From an uncultured Eubacteriales bacterium (lineage in GTDB: Bacteria; Bacillota; Clostridia; TANB77; CAG-508): a stretch of DNA of 38,086 nucleotides. Position 1 is the stretch's first letter, and each line of letters begins with the position of its first letter. The position numbers were made by a program, and so were the translations under genes. The DNA is taken from assembly GCA_949294555.1 (NCBI GenBank), contig CASFHP010000002.1, positions 1-38,086 on the forward strand. Reading direction: 5' to 3'. Positions 24,278 to 32,807 of this stretch are shown here, piece after piece. The notes beneath the pieces were generated by a model. That model was not told where the DNA came from. It ran no database searches and was given only the letters and a program-made list of their open reading frames with translations.

Positions 24278-24388
24278 ATGACACAAGCCGAACTTATTCG
24301 AGAATTGGTTGAGAAGCTATTAGCTGAAAGAGATAAGAACAACAAACTTCAATCAAAACTTGAAGAATACAAAAAGAGTAAAGACTAA
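24278..24388 (+). CDS. 36-residue coiled-coil-like small protein
   Basis: The ATG at 24278 follows a purine-rich stretch (GGACGGAGAGGGGG, 24256-24269) of ribosome-site type. The protein is mostly helical (QAELIRELVEKLLAERDKN, then KLQSKLEEYKKSKD) and heptad-like, with no hydrophobic segment. Its base use is less AT-biased than its neighbours. It sits in a 518-bp region (24152-24669) otherwise filled with hairpins and a 13-bp direct repeat. I do not recognise it. It could be a small structural or regulatory protein, or part of a tiny mobile element. Confidence 0.55.
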   Translation: MTQAELIRELVEKLLAERDKNNKLQSKLEEYKKSKD

Positions 24389-24408
24389 TAGTGTCATTAC
24401 ATAGTCGG

Positions 24409-24444
24409 AAGTAGGGAAGTATTACAGGTGCTTTCCTACTTTTT
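24409..24444 (+). terminator. Terminator hairpin with ATTACAGGT loop
   Basis: AAGTAGGGAAG (24409-24419) pairs with CTTTCCTACTT (24431-24441) including one G-U pair, with a T-run to 24444. The loop carries ATTACAGGT (24421-24429). It would end the small ORF's transcript. Confidence 0.75.
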
Positions 24445-24456
24445 AAAATAAAAAAA

Positions 24457-24481
24457 GTATGTGCATTACAGGTACACATAC
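24457..24481 (+). repeat. Second hairpin with the same ATTACAGGT loop
   Basis: GTATGTG (24457-24463) pairs with CACATAC (24475-24481). The loop again carries ATTACAGGT (24465-24473). A third, smaller hairpin, TACATT-GCTT-AATGTA, follows at about 24512-24527. Confidence 0.65.
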
Positions 24482-24599
24482 GGATAAACAATATACACAA
24501 GCCGAACCAGAGTACATTGCTTAATGTATTTATATAATAGCATATTTTTTATACACTGTCAAATGTTACTCGAAGAAAAATCATCAAAATTTGCTAATA

Positions 24600-24628
24600 T
24601 TGATAATATTTATTTTCTATGCTATTAT
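24600..24628 (+). promoter_or_regulatory. Promoter of the GNAT gene
   Basis: TTGATA (24600-24605), a 17-bp spacer and TATTAT (24623-24628). Confidence 0.5.
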
Positions 24629-24669
24629 TACTTTGAAATAACAAATATACAATTAGGAGATGTATTTTC

Positions 24670-25104
24670 ATGTTAGAAATAAAAAGTAATAAAGATGAAG
24701 AATTTGATAAAATAATAAGGACCAATTTAAGAAAATTTAATAAAAGCAAATGCCAATGGATGAAAGATAATTTAGATGATATTCCAGAAGATGATTATTA
24801 TAATTTTGCAGTATATGATGATGGAAAATTAGTAGGAGGAGCAACAGGAATAATTCAATTTGATTGGTATTTTTTAGAAGAACTATGGATAGATGAAAAA
24901 TATAGAAATAAGCATATTGGAACAATGCTAATAGAAAAAATAGAAGAATTAGCTAAAAATAAAAATTTAACAGGTGTAAGAATGGAAACATGGAATTTTC
25001 AAGCAAGAGGATTTTATGAGAAAAACGGATATGAAGTATATGCTCAATTTGAAGACTGTCCTCCAGGTACAATAGAGTATTTCTTAAAGAAAAAATTAAA
25101 ATAA
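24670..25104 (+). CDS. GNAT-family N-acetyltransferase
   Basis: This is a 144-residue protein with TTAGGAG before ATG 24670. The GNAT core is clear: a strand GKLVGGATGIIQFD, then LEELWIDEKYRNKHIGTMLI (motif A with the acetyl-CoA loop R/Q-x-x-G-x-G/A), then a last alpha-beta unit (VRMETWNFQARGFYEKNGYE). The N-terminus has an unusual C-Q-W-M-K-D segment at about residues 33-38. It transfers an acetyl group from acetyl-CoA to an amine of unknown identity. It opens the run of small enzymes that continues to the window end. Confidence 0.85.
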   Translation: MLEIKSNKDEEFDKIIRTNLRKFNKSKCQWMKDNLDDIPEDDYYNFAVYDDGKLVGGATGIIQFDWYFLEELWIDEKYRNKHIGTMLIEKIEELAKNKNLTGVRMETWNFQARGFYEKNGYEVYAQFEDCPPGTIEYFLKKKLK

Positions 25105-25131
25105 AATTAAATTGAAATGAGGAAAATAAGT

Positions 25132-25911
25132 TTGAAATTATTAAACTTAAATTTAGGAATAAAACTAGATAATAATAAAGATGTAATAGAGCTAATTAAA
25201 AAAGAAGAATGTGATATTGTAGCATTTCAGGAAGTTATGAGAAAAAAGGATGATTCGGTTTATGATAGATATGATAGTAGTAATGTTATAAAGTCAAATA
25301 CTAATTTTAAATATAGCTTTTTTGGACCTTTATGGTATGCAAAACATCATATTAAAAACAGCGAGATTAAAAGAGATTTTGGAGGAACAACAGAACAAGG
25401 AAATGAAATATTATCAAGATTTCCTATAATAAAGGCTGATAACGTTTTTTACTATAAAGAATATTTAGAATTTTCAGATACAACGAATTTTAGAAAAGAA
25501 GATCATCCAAGAGCGTTTATAGATGCAATTTTAGATATAGAAGGTACAAAGTTACAGATTATAAATATACATGGATGTTGGAATAAAGATAAAAAAGATG
25601 ATGATAGAATTTTCATGCAAATGGAGAAAATACTATCACACATAAGATATGATATACCTAGCATTGTAGTAGGAGATTTTAATTTATTACCAAATACAAA
25701 AAGCATTGAAAAGCTATCCAAAGAAATGATAAATTTAATAGAAAAATATAATATTAAATCTACTAGACCTAAATTTGATGATGGATTAGATAAAGGAAAT
25801 CTAGTGTGTGATTATATTTTTGTAAATGATAAAGTAAAAGTAAATGATTTTAGAGTTATAGATACTAATATTTCAGACCATTTACCATTGATTTTAGATT
25901 TTAGTATATAA
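25132..25911 (+). CDS. Endonuclease/exonuclease/phosphatase-family hydrolase
   Basis: This is a 259-residue protein from TTG 25132. ATGAGGAAAATAAG (25117-25130) lies just before it, and its GAGG at 25119-25122 is best read as the ribosome site. The ATG at 25117 has no site of its own. The family order is complete: KLLNLNLG strand 1, FQEVM (catalytic Glu), the INIHG loop, VVGDFNLLPN (Asp-Asn pair) and NISDHLPLILDF (final Asp-His). This fold hydrolyses phosphodiesters or phosphomonoesters: DNA, inositol phosphates or nucleotide-like substrates. No signal peptide, so cytosolic. A strong terminator follows. The substrate is unknown, but it fits the nucleotide/phosphoester theme of this region. 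Confidence 0.85.
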   Translation: MKLLNLNLGIKLDNNKDVIELIKKEECDIVAFQEVMRKKDDSVYDRYDSSNVIKSNTNFKYSFFGPLWYAKHHIKNSEIKRDFGGTTEQGNEILSRFPIIKADNVFYYKEYLEFSDTTNFRKEDHPRAFIDAILDIEGTKLQIINIHGCWNKDKKDDDRIFMQMEKILSHIRYDIPSIVVGDFNLLPNTKSIEKLSKEMINLIEKYNIKSTRPKFDDGLDKGNLVCDYIFVNDKVKVNDFRVIDTNISDHLPLILDFSI

Positions 25912-25919
25912 AAAAGAGT

Positions 25920-25956
25920 TTGACCAGTAGCGACAAGCACTACTGGTCAATTTTTT
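25920..25956 (+). terminator. Strong intrinsic terminator
   Basis: TTGACCAGTAG (25920-25930) pairs perfectly with CTACTGGTCAA (25940-25950), then six T's to 25956. Confidence 0.9.
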
Positions 25957-26036
25957 ACAAAACATATGATTTCTTTATTTTTTAAAATATTTATGATATT
26001 ATGATGAAAATAATGTAAATTTGTCGGAGGAAGCAA

Positions 26037-27328
26037 ATGAAATCAATTGCAAAATACAAAACAAAAAAAGAAGAAAATAAAGCAAAAAGACAAAACGCAA
26101 AATTATTTCCCATATATAAAATGTTTTCTTGGGATTTATTATTTTTCTACTCAACACAATACTTATTTTATACAAATATTAAAGGAATAACACCAGGAGA
26201 AATATTAAAATTAGACGCTTTTTTCCATTATTTATTATTATAATGCAGTTACCAGCAACAATTTGTGCCGATTTTTTAGGTAGAAGAAAAAGTTTAATAA
26301 TAGGAAACGCATTTATGATAGCATATATTTTAATGCTCATATTATTACCTGGTATATGGGGAATTTTTATAGCTAATATTATATATGCTTTTGGATATAG
26401 TTTAAGGGGAATACAAGCAACAAACATATTATATGACTCAACTGCTACAAAAGGAGGAGAAGGATTATATCCAAAAATAAACGGAAAAGGAGCTACTGGA
26501 TATTATATATTAGATGGAATAGCATCATTAACTGCTGGTTATTTATTTGTTATCAATGGATATTTACCAATGGTTATTTGTCTAGTATTTACAATTATAG
26601 CAACAATTATTTCGACAAGATTTAAAGATATTTATATAAATAAATTAGAAGAAAACGAAATTTCAAATAAAGTAAAAGAATATAAAGAAGATTTTAAAAT
26701 ATCAATAAAAAACATAATAACATCTAAAAGATTAAGAGCATTACTAATATTTATGGGAATATTTAATGCTTTAATTACTATAACTGGAACATATAAAGGA
26801 AATATACTAACAGAACTGAACGTTAAACCAGAAACTTTTTCAATGATAAATGCAATATTTACTCTCATAGCAGGTGTTGCGACAACGTTTCAGGACAAAA
26901 TACATAAAAAATTTAGAAATAGAAGTTTTACCTTTTTAAGTATGGTATTTATAACGAGCTTTGTTTTGATTGGAATATTGCTATATACAGGAATAAATAA
27001 TATATTACCAATTATATTGATATTACTAGCTATAAGAAATATAACAATGTCAAATTACTATGTCTTATCAGAAAGATATGCTAAAAATTTTTCAAATCCA
27101 AAGACAAGAACAAGAATTTCTTTTGCTACGGAATTTACAACAAATATAATTGAAGCAATTGCAGTATTTTTAGCAGGATGTTTATTAGATTCAACAAATA
27201 TTCAGTTTGCAACATTGTTCATTGGGCTATTTTTCTTCTTATTATTTGTATTAATACTAGACTATATGAAAACAAGAGTAGGTTTAAAACCAGAAGAATA
27301 TGATAAAAAGGATATTGAATTAGAATAA
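26037..27328 (+). pseudogene. MFS-type transporter, broken in a T homopolymer
   Basis: The first frame starts at ATG 26037 (site TCGGAGG upstream) and stops at 26241-26243 after 68 residues. The second frame, open from about 26220 to 27328, continues with PLFIIIMQLPATICADFLGRR, the A-D-x-x-G-R-R loop of MFS transporters, and further helices, about 12 in all. In between is a run of six T (26219-26224); one more T makes the protein continuous at about 430 residues. The broken site could be real, phase-variable, or a homopolymer sequence error. Substrate unknown. A related intact protein lies at 30196-31431. Confidence 0.8.
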
Positions 27329-27372
27329 GTGAAATTTAAAAATAAAGATGAATAAGTATGTCGGAGGTAGTA

Positions 27373-27711
27373 ATGAATATAGGAATAGATATTGATGGGG
27401 GCTTAACAGATATTGAACAATGGCAATTAGATTATGGAAGTAAAGTTGTATTTGAACAATACCATAAAGGAATTGTAAATTCAGAAGGATATGATATTAG
27501 AGAAATATTTGATGTAGATAAAAATTTAGATGATGAGTTTTGGAGAAAATATTTATACGATTATGCTAAAAATGAACCTGCAAGAAAATTTGCAAATGAA
27601 GTGACAAAAAAATTAAGTAATGATGGAAATAAAGTATATATCATAACTGCAAGATTTTTAACTGATAGAGATACGGCTAATTATAAAGATTATGCGTTAT
27701 ATGGATTTTAG
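27373..27711 (+). pseudogene. HAD-family nucleotidase, truncated
   Basis: The start ATG 27373 is preferred; GGAGG lies at 27363-27367, before it and after the ATG at 27358. The N-terminus MNIGIDIDGGLTD has HAD motif I (D6, D8), and VYIITARFLTDRDT (about 90-103) is motif II. It then stops at residue 112, so motif III (the acidic D-D loop, seen in the paralogue at 33747-34334 as LFIDDSESN) is missing. Two paralogues of this family lie in the window (33747-34334 and the N-terminal half of 34904-36343). Normal length is about 190. It is therefore a 3'-truncated gene. A short coding-looking stretch follows at 27712-27802. Confidence 0.7.
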
Positions 27712-27802
27712 ACAGATTTAATGGAAACATATACCATTTGCAGATTTAGATATTTTAGCATATAGTGAAGATAACATTCTTGATAATAAGCAAAAAATCT
27801 AA
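27712..27802 (+). other. Unassigned coding-looking remnant
   Basis: One frame reads WKHIPFADLDILAYSEDN and stops at 27800-27802. It has no start or ribosome site. It could be the lost end of some gene that was joined to the HAD remnant by deletion. I could not name a family. Confidence 0.3.
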
Positions 27803-27833
27803 AAGAAATAGAATAGAAATGCGGATATTTGTA

Positions 27834-27957
27834 TATAATTAAATTGAAAAAAAGTGACGCAAATGTCAAAGAAATTCAACAACAATATTGATATATGTTT
27901 TAAAATATAGTATAATGCTACTGAAAAAAAGTGCCGTAAACGGCAAAAAAATTCAAT
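27834..27957 (+). repeat. 77-bp tandem duplication of -10 element plus hairpin leader
   Basis: The unit TATAAT-N6-GAAAAAAAGTG-hairpin-A-rich-ATTCAA occurs twice, with TATAAT at 27834-27839 and 27911-27916 and GAAAAAAAGTG at 27846 and 27923, in both cases exactly 77 bp apart. The hairpins differ (TGACG-CAAA-TGTCA and TGCCGT-AA-ACGGCA), but the pairing is kept. The second unit has TTGATA (27888-27893) 17 bp upstream of its TATAAT and is the promoter and 5' leader of the ATPase gene. Confidence 0.65.
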
Positions 27958-27971
27958 GGGGGTCTGCTTAT

Positions 27972-29213
27972 ATGCAAGAAATAAAAAGAGATTTGTATTT
28001 AGAAAGATTAATTAATAGAAAAGAAAATGGTCTTATAAAAATAGTAACAGGAATAAGAAGATGTGGCAAATCTTATTTACTTGATCCAATATATAAAAAT
28101 TATTTACTAGAAAATGAAGTAAAAGAAGACCATATAATCAAAATAGATTTAGATGAGAGAAAAAATAATAAATATCTAAATCCTGATGTATTAGATGAAT
28201 ATATTCGTTCTCTTATAGTAGACAAAGATATGTATTATATAATATTGGATGAAATACAAAAAGTAGAAGATTTTGAATCTGTACTAAATGGATTTTTGCA
28301 TATAGACAATGTAGATATATATGTTACAGGAAGCAATTCAAAGTTTTTATCTTCTGATATTAGAACTGAATTTCGTGGCAGAGGAGATGAAGTTAAAGTA
28401 CTTCCACTAACATTTGCGGAATTTGTTTCAGCGTATGAAGGTAGTAACGATGATGCTTGGAAAGAATATATAACTTATGGTGGATTACCAAGAATTTTAT
28501 CACAAAAAACAGAAGAGCAAAAAAGCAAATATTTAAAGGATTTATTTGAAAGAACATATTTAAATGATATTATCGAGAGAAATAATATTCAAAGGATGGA
28601 TGTTCTAGATACTCTTGTGAATATATTAGCATCTTCAGTTGGTTCATTGACTAATCCAAAAAAACTATCAGATACATTTATAAGTAGTTCTATGAAAGAT
28701 GTATCCATAAACACAATAACATCATATATAAATTATTTACTAGAATCTTTTTTAATAGAAAAAGCTCAAAGATATGATGTAAAAGGAAAACAATATATAT
28801 CAACTCCTTCAAAATATTATTTTTCAGATATAGGATTAAGAAATGCAAGACTAAATTTTAGACAACAAGAAGAAGATCATATTATGGAAAATATTATATA
28901 TAATGAGTTATTGTACAGAGGTTATAATGTTGATGTTGGTGTTGTTGAAATTAGAGAAAATAATATGAGAAAGCAAACAGAGGTTGATTTTGTTTGCAAT
29001 CAAACTGATAAAAGATATTATATTCAATGTGCGTTAAGTTTACCGACAAGAGAAAAAACATTACAAGAAGAAAGATCATTAATGAATATTAATGATAATT
29101 TCAAAAAAATAATTATTGTAAAAGATAATATTAAATCATGGATGACAGAGGAAGGTATTTCAGTTATAGGAATACAAGAATTTCTTTTAAATAAAGATAG
29201 TTTATTTATCTAA
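27972..29213 (+). CDS. AAA ATPase with DUF4143 (AAA_14 family)
   Basis: This is a 413-residue protein. ATG 27972 follows GGGGGT. The ATG at 27888 overlaps the -35 hexamer and is not used. Residues 22-45 are Walker A (VTGIRRCGKSYLL), YIILDEIQKVEDFE (about 85-98) is Walker B, and VTGSNSKFLSSDIRTEFRGRG is the sensor and arginine-finger region. The C-terminal half is DUF4143 (PSKYYFSDIGLRNARL, NIIYNELLYRGYNVDVG, TEVDFVC), which resembles a restriction-nuclease core: E, then D-F. Such ATPases are common and multicopy in gut Firmicutes; their substrate is not firmly known. The leader and promoter region is duplicated. The base use is like its neighbours. Confidence 0.88.
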   Translation: MQEIKRDLYLERLINRKENGLIKIVTGIRRCGKSYLLDPIYKNYLLENEVKEDHIIKIDLDERKNNKYLNPDVLDEYIRSLIVDKDMYYIILDEIQKVEDFESVLNGFLHIDNVDIYVTGSNSKFLSSDIRTEFRGRGDEVKVLPLTFAEFVSAYEGSNDDAWKEYITYGGLPRILSQKTEEQKSKYLKDLFERTYLNDIIERNNIQRMDVLDTLVNILASSVGSLTNPKKLSDTFISSSMKDVSINTITSYINYLLESFLIEKAQRYDVKGKQYISTPSKYYFSDIGLRNARLNFRQQEEDHIMENIIYNELLYRGYNVDVGVVEIRENNMRKQTEVDFVCNQTDKRYYIQCALSLPTREKTLQEERSLMNINDNFKKIIIVKDNIKSWMTEEGISVIGIQEFLLNKDSLFI

Positions 29214-29248
29214 TAATTTATGAAAGAAAGTTAGTTTAAGGAGAAAAA

Positions 29249-29545
29249 ATGTTAAAAGCATATAGTATCATAAAAAATTTAGATAAAAAAGCGTGTGAAA
29301 TAATTAGAAATATAAATACTTCAAGAGGAGAACTTGTAGACATGACTGAATTAATTAAGTATGCTGATGAGAATAAAACATTTAATGTTGGATTAGATAT
29401 AGATGCTGAAAATTATAAAGATATTTTAAATGTAAAAAGAAATAATGTAATTGTAACACCTCACATAGCTGGTGTAACAAAGGAAGCAGTAGAAAGAATG
29501 GATGTAGAAGTGGTAAATAGATTAGTTGAATACATTAAAAAATAA
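29249..29545 (+). pseudogene. D-2-hydroxyacid dehydrogenase with internal deletion
   Basis: There is a good start, AAGGAG before ATG 29249, and an intact stop, but only 98 residues. The first ~21 (MLKAYSIIKNLDKKACEII) are of the kind that begins D-lactate-type dehydrogenases. Directly afterwards comes INTSRGELVDMTELIKYAD, the segment with the substrate-binding Arg, and then NVIVTPHIAGVTKEAVERMD with the catalytic His. The whole middle, including the NAD-binding Rossmann domain with G-x-G-x-x-G, is missing. The family is normally 310-340 residues. The enzyme cannot bind NAD, so this is a relic, unless the short protein has taken on another role. Confidence 0.75.
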
Positions 29546-29562
29546 AAATTTAGGAGCAGAAA

Positions 29563-30168
29563 ATGAATATAAAGGAAATGAAACAAGCAGTAGAAATATT
29601 AGGCAAAGAATGGAATTTAGGAAAAAAAGAATCAGAAGCTGAAGGAAATATATGTGCTTGGATATATCTAATGGAGATATTAGAAGAAAGTGAAAAGATT
29701 ATTACCTATAAAGAAAATGGTGAGCTTATAGGTTTTTGTGGATATGCTAAATGGAATTCTAAAGAGCATCTGCTAAGAAAAAAATTAGCAAAAATAATAA
29801 GAAAGAAACTTATGAATAGTAAAAAGATAAAAAATAAAGATGCTATAAAAAAATATGATGATAATTATGGATACTATGAGCCAAAGGAAATAGAAAAGAA
29901 ATTTGATGGAGAAATATCCATATTAATTGTCAAAAAAGAATATCAAAATAAAGGGATAGGAACAAAGCTATTATTAGAAGTTTTTAAACTTGCCAAAGAA
30001 GATGGGTTAAAGAAAATTCAAATACTAACAGATGAATCTTGCAATCATGAGTTTTATGAAAAATGCAATTGTAAAATTGTGTATGAAACTAAAATACAAA
30101 ATATTGAAAGTAATATTGTTGGAAATAAGAAATTTGAAACAGCATATGTTTATGGAAAAATACTATAA
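29563..30168 (+). CDS. GNAT-family N-acetyltransferase
   Basis: This is a 201-residue protein. ATG 29563 follows TTAGGAG. The GNAT fold reads KIITYKENGELIGFCGYAKW (strands 2-3), EISILIVKKEYQNKGIGTKLL (motif A with Q-x-x-G-x-G, about residues 123-140), then KKIQILTDESCNHEFYEKCNCK, a variant of the usual alpha4-beta5 segment with two cysteines. A long basic insertion (LLRKKLAKIIRKKLMNSKKIK, residues about 68-88) is extra compared with short GNAT proteins. Substrate unknown. It is encoded 17 bp downstream of the dehydrogenase relic. Confidence 0.82.
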   Translation: MNIKEMKQAVEILGKEWNLGKKESEAEGNICAWIYLMEILEESEKIITYKENGELIGFCGYAKWNSKEHLLRKKLAKIIRKKLMNSKKIKNKDAIKKYDDNYGYYEPKEIEKKFDGEISILIVKKEYQNKGIGTKLLLEVFKLAKEDGLKKIQILTDESCNHEFYEKCNCKIVYETKIQNIESNIVGNKKFETAYVYGKIL

Positions 30169-30195
30169 TTTATAAATTTTGAAAGGAAATAATAA

Positions 30196-31431
30196 ATGGA
30201 AGAAACACAGAGTATAAAAAAAGCAAAAAGAAGCATAAAAATATACCCAATATTTGCATCATTTACAGGAGATATGATTTTTTTCGTACCAATAGATACT
30301 TTATTCTTAACATTAGTAAAAGGCTTAACAGCAAGTCAAATAACAGCAATGACAATGGTTTCACTAATTATATGTATCTTATCTCAAAAAATAATATTAT
30401 CTATTGTAAAGAAAATAGGAAATGTAAATTCATTAAGATTAGGTTCATTTATGCTTTTAATAGCATCTCTATGCTTAACATTTGGAAATAGTTTTCCTTT
30501 GATGTTATTATATAAAACTATACTTGAACTCGCATATATATTTTTAAATATGGATGAAATTGTACTTAAAAACAATCTAAATGCAGTAGACAGATCAGAC
30601 GATTATTATAAGATTAGAAATAAAACAAAAATAATATATTCCTCAATTACTCTATTTACAGCATTAGTAGCAGGAAGTTTATTTAATATAAATAATTATT
30701 TACCAATGTATTTATCAATTGGAATATATATAATATTATTTAGTGTTTCATTTTTATATTACGAAGCAAAAACAAAAATAAATCTAAATACACAAACTGA
30801 TAATAAAAAACTAAAAATAACAAATATCATTTTTTTAGTAATTCTAGCTAATGCAGTATTCTACTCTATTATTAAAATGGGGCAAAATAATAGTAAATTG
30901 TTTATGCAATATGATTTTCAAAATTTCTTATCCATTGAGATGGTTACATACTATATAACAGCAATTGTATTTATTTCAAGAATTGCAAGACTATTAGGAA
31001 ATATTATATTTGGAAAGGTATATAAAAAAATAAAAGATAAAATGAGTATTGCATTATCAATATGTTTAGCTTTATCATTTACTTTATTGTTATTGGGACA
31101 TTTTATAAATATGTCATTTGCAATAAAAGTATTGTTAATGTCACTAGGATTTTTCTTGATTTTAGCAATTAGAGATTCTTTCCAAGTATATATAGAAGAT
31201 GTGGCACTAGGTATTGCATATAAAGATGAACAACAAAAAATAATAATAAAAATAGAAGTAAGTAGAAGAATTGGAACATTGATTTTAAGCACATTATTTA
31301 CACTTATACTAATGAGATATGAGTTAGTTGTAGTTGAATTTATATTATTAATTTTGTCAATAGTTGAAATATTTATTAGTAAGCAATTATGCAATAAATT
31401 AATTAAAATGAGAAGGGAGAAATTAGCTTGA
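30196..31431 (+). CDS. MFS-type membrane transporter
   Basis: This is a 411-residue protein, with AAAGGAA before ATG 30196. About 12 hydrophobic helices can be counted, e.g. about 13-38, 48-66, 78-95, 102-118, 140-162, 168-190, 215-238, 250-270, 285-305, 315-335 and 355-395. The loop KKIGNVNSLRLGSFMLL is the degenerate MFS A-motif. It resembles the broken MFS gene at 26037-27328 in plan (the N-terminal motif IKIYPIFASFTGDMIFF against LFPIYKMFSWDLLFF). Cargo unknown. Its stop overlaps the start (TTGA) of a P-loop kinase relic. Confidence 0.78.
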   Translation: MEETQSIKKAKRSIKIYPIFASFTGDMIFFVPIDTLFLTLVKGLTASQITAMTMVSLIICILSQKIILSIVKKIGNVNSLRLGSFMLLIASLCLTFGNSFPLMLLYKTILELAYIFLNMDEIVLKNNLNAVDRSDDYYKIRNKTKIIYSSITLFTALVAGSLFNINNYLPMYLSIGIYIILFSVSFLYYEAKTKINLNTQTDNKKLKITNIIFLVILANAVFYSIIKMGQNNSKLFMQYDFQNFLSIEMVTYYITAIVFISRIARLLGNIIFGKVYKKIKDKMSIALSICLALSFTLLLLGHFINMSFAIKVLLMSLGFFLILAIRDSFQVYIEDVALGIAYKDEQQKIIIKIEVSRRIGTLILSTLFTLILMRYELVVVEFILLILSIVEIFISKQLCNKLIKMRREKLA

Positions 31432-31599
31432 AAAATATAGTAATAATAGGAATAGGTAGAGCAGGAAAAACAACATTAAGTAATATGATATTTGAAAGCA
31501 GAATGCCCTAAATATGGAATTGAATATATAGATACACATATTGATAGAGAAGAAACATTAAATAAAATCATGAAAAAGATAGAAAAAGAAATGGAATAA
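31428..31599 (+). pseudogene. P-loop kinase with its middle deleted
   Basis: TTG 31428 overlaps the MFS stop and has AAGGGAG upstream. The first frame gives MKNIVIIGIGRAGKTTLSNM, an intact Walker A (G-I-G-R-A-G-K-T-T), then stops at 31511. The next frame, ending in TAA 31597-31599, reads KYGIEYIDTHIDREETLNKI and looks like the C-terminus of a kinase of this family. Everything in between (Walker B, LID and substrate regions, over 100 residues) is missing. Both ends and the translational overlap with the gene before are kept. The junction lies at about 31488-31510. Confidence 0.75.
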
Positions 31600-31602
31600 A
31601 AA

Positions 31603-32793
31603 ATGAATAGATTATTGAGAATAAGTTTTGATACTTTACTAACATCATTAACACCAATACTTGGGTGGTTTTTACTTGGAATATTAGTAGATAAAAATTT
31701 AATAAATATATTTTCTCTTATATATCCAATACAATTTATAATATGCACAATCAAAAGTATTTTTGGAACAGGTGCAAATGTTAGCAGTATAAGAGATAAT
31801 AATAAAAATAGTGTATATTCTGGAATACTAATTGGAAGTATTGTTGGTGCAATTATATTAGGAATTATTGTTGTAAATATAGATAAATATATATCATTTA
31901 TGAATATGGATATAGATACATATAAAATATTTGGAACATATGGCGTTATTCAAATGTTTTTGCAGTTGTTACTAAATTTAGCACTTTGTAAATTGTATTT
32001 TGAAGATGAGAATAAGAGAGCTAATAAATATAGTTTTTTATTTAATATAATAAATTTTTCTAGCCTTATTTTATTAAGTATTATAACAAAAGAACAGATA
32101 ATAATAGCAGGGATTACAACAATTATTTCTAGTATATTTGTTGCAATCATGCTATTTAGATTGGTAAAAAGGACAAAAATACAAATAAATATATTAAATT
32201 GTATAAAATATGATGCAGTAGAGTTATTTCACGAAATAAGTATGTTTATTATATATTTATTTGGATTTAAAACAGCATTTAATTTTGGAGAAAAATATAT
32301 TTTAGCAATATCATTTTCAGATTTAATAACAGATACTCAATGGGATGTTGCTTATTCTATAAAGATATTAGCACAAATAGATATTACTAAAAAGGTATTT
32401 TCTTATAAAGAACATATTACGAATAGTAGAAAATTGATATATATACTAATCGCATCAGTTGTTGTAATGGGAACAATATTATATCCATTTTACAAAACAG
32501 ATATTCCTGTTACTTTAATCATTACAATAATTGGATTGATTTGTTTATGTATGTATCCAGTGTATGTAACTAAAATGACATTTTTACAAATGGAATATTC
32601 TGCAATGAAAGCAACAATAAGTAAGCAAATAGCAAATGTATTAAGAATAATATGCTCATTTTTACCAACACCTTTTTGTACTACAATTGGACTAATGATT
32701 TCTGCTACATATCAATTATTATCAACAAATTATTATATTACTAAAAATAAGTTGAATATGGAGATGAAAGAAGAAAGAGAAGCAAAAACATAG
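31603..32793 (+). CDS. MATE/MOP-like multi-helix membrane protein
   Basis: This is a 396-residue protein; the ribosome site is weak, and coupling with the relic 3 bp upstream is likely. Eleven or twelve hydrophobic helices are visible. The pattern of N-terminal LLRISFDTLLTSLTPILGWF, a later QMFLQLLLNLALCKLYF and internal repeats in two six-helix halves resembles the MATE/MOP flippase superfamily that exports drugs or lipid-linked molecules. I do not see a well-defined MATE signature, so the assignment is tentative. The C-terminus ends in a short charged tail (EMKEEREAKT). Confidence 0.65.
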   Translation: MNRLLRISFDTLLTSLTPILGWFLLGILVDKNLINIFSLIYPIQFIICTIKSIFGTGANVSSIRDNNKNSVYSGILIGSIVGAIILGIIVVNIDKYISFMNMDIDTYKIFGTYGVIQMFLQLLLNLALCKLYFEDENKRANKYSFLFNIINFSSLILLSIITKEQIIIAGITTIISSIFVAIMLFRLVKRTKIQINILNCIKYDAVELFHEISMFIIYLFGFKTAFNFGEKYILAISFSDLITDTQWDVAYSIKILAQIDITKKVFSYKEHITNSRKLIYILIASVVVMGTILYPFYKTDIPVTLIITIIGLICLCMYPVYVTKMTFLQMEYSAMKATISKQIANVLRIICSFLPTPFCTTIGLMISATYQLLSTNYYITKNKLNMEMKEEREAKT

Positions 32794-32807
32794 GAAGTTT
32801 ACAATAA

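Larger units (their letters stand above)
24281..24507 (+). repeat. 13-bp direct repeats flanking the small ORF and hairpins
   Basis: ACACAAGCCGAAC occurs at 24281-24293 (inside the 36-codon ORF) and 24495-24507. Its GC content is high for this genome. The two copies bracket the 24409-24481 hairpins. Confidence 0.7.

Noticed and set aside
24152..24669. tRNA or group II intron fragment in the hairpin-rich region
   Set aside because: No cloverleaf with TTC-loop and acceptor stem could be formed, and no intron domain V-type sequence was seen.
27834..27957. CRISPR-like or multi-copy repeat array before the ATPase
   Set aside because: Only two units, with divergent hairpins and each unit holding a promoter -10; no spacer pattern.
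27888..27971. N-terminal extension of the DUF4143 ATPase from ATG 27888
   Set aside because: The ATG overlaps the -35 region of the promoter (TTGATA 27888-27893) and the extension is not conserved-looking; ATG 27972 has its own GGGGGT site.
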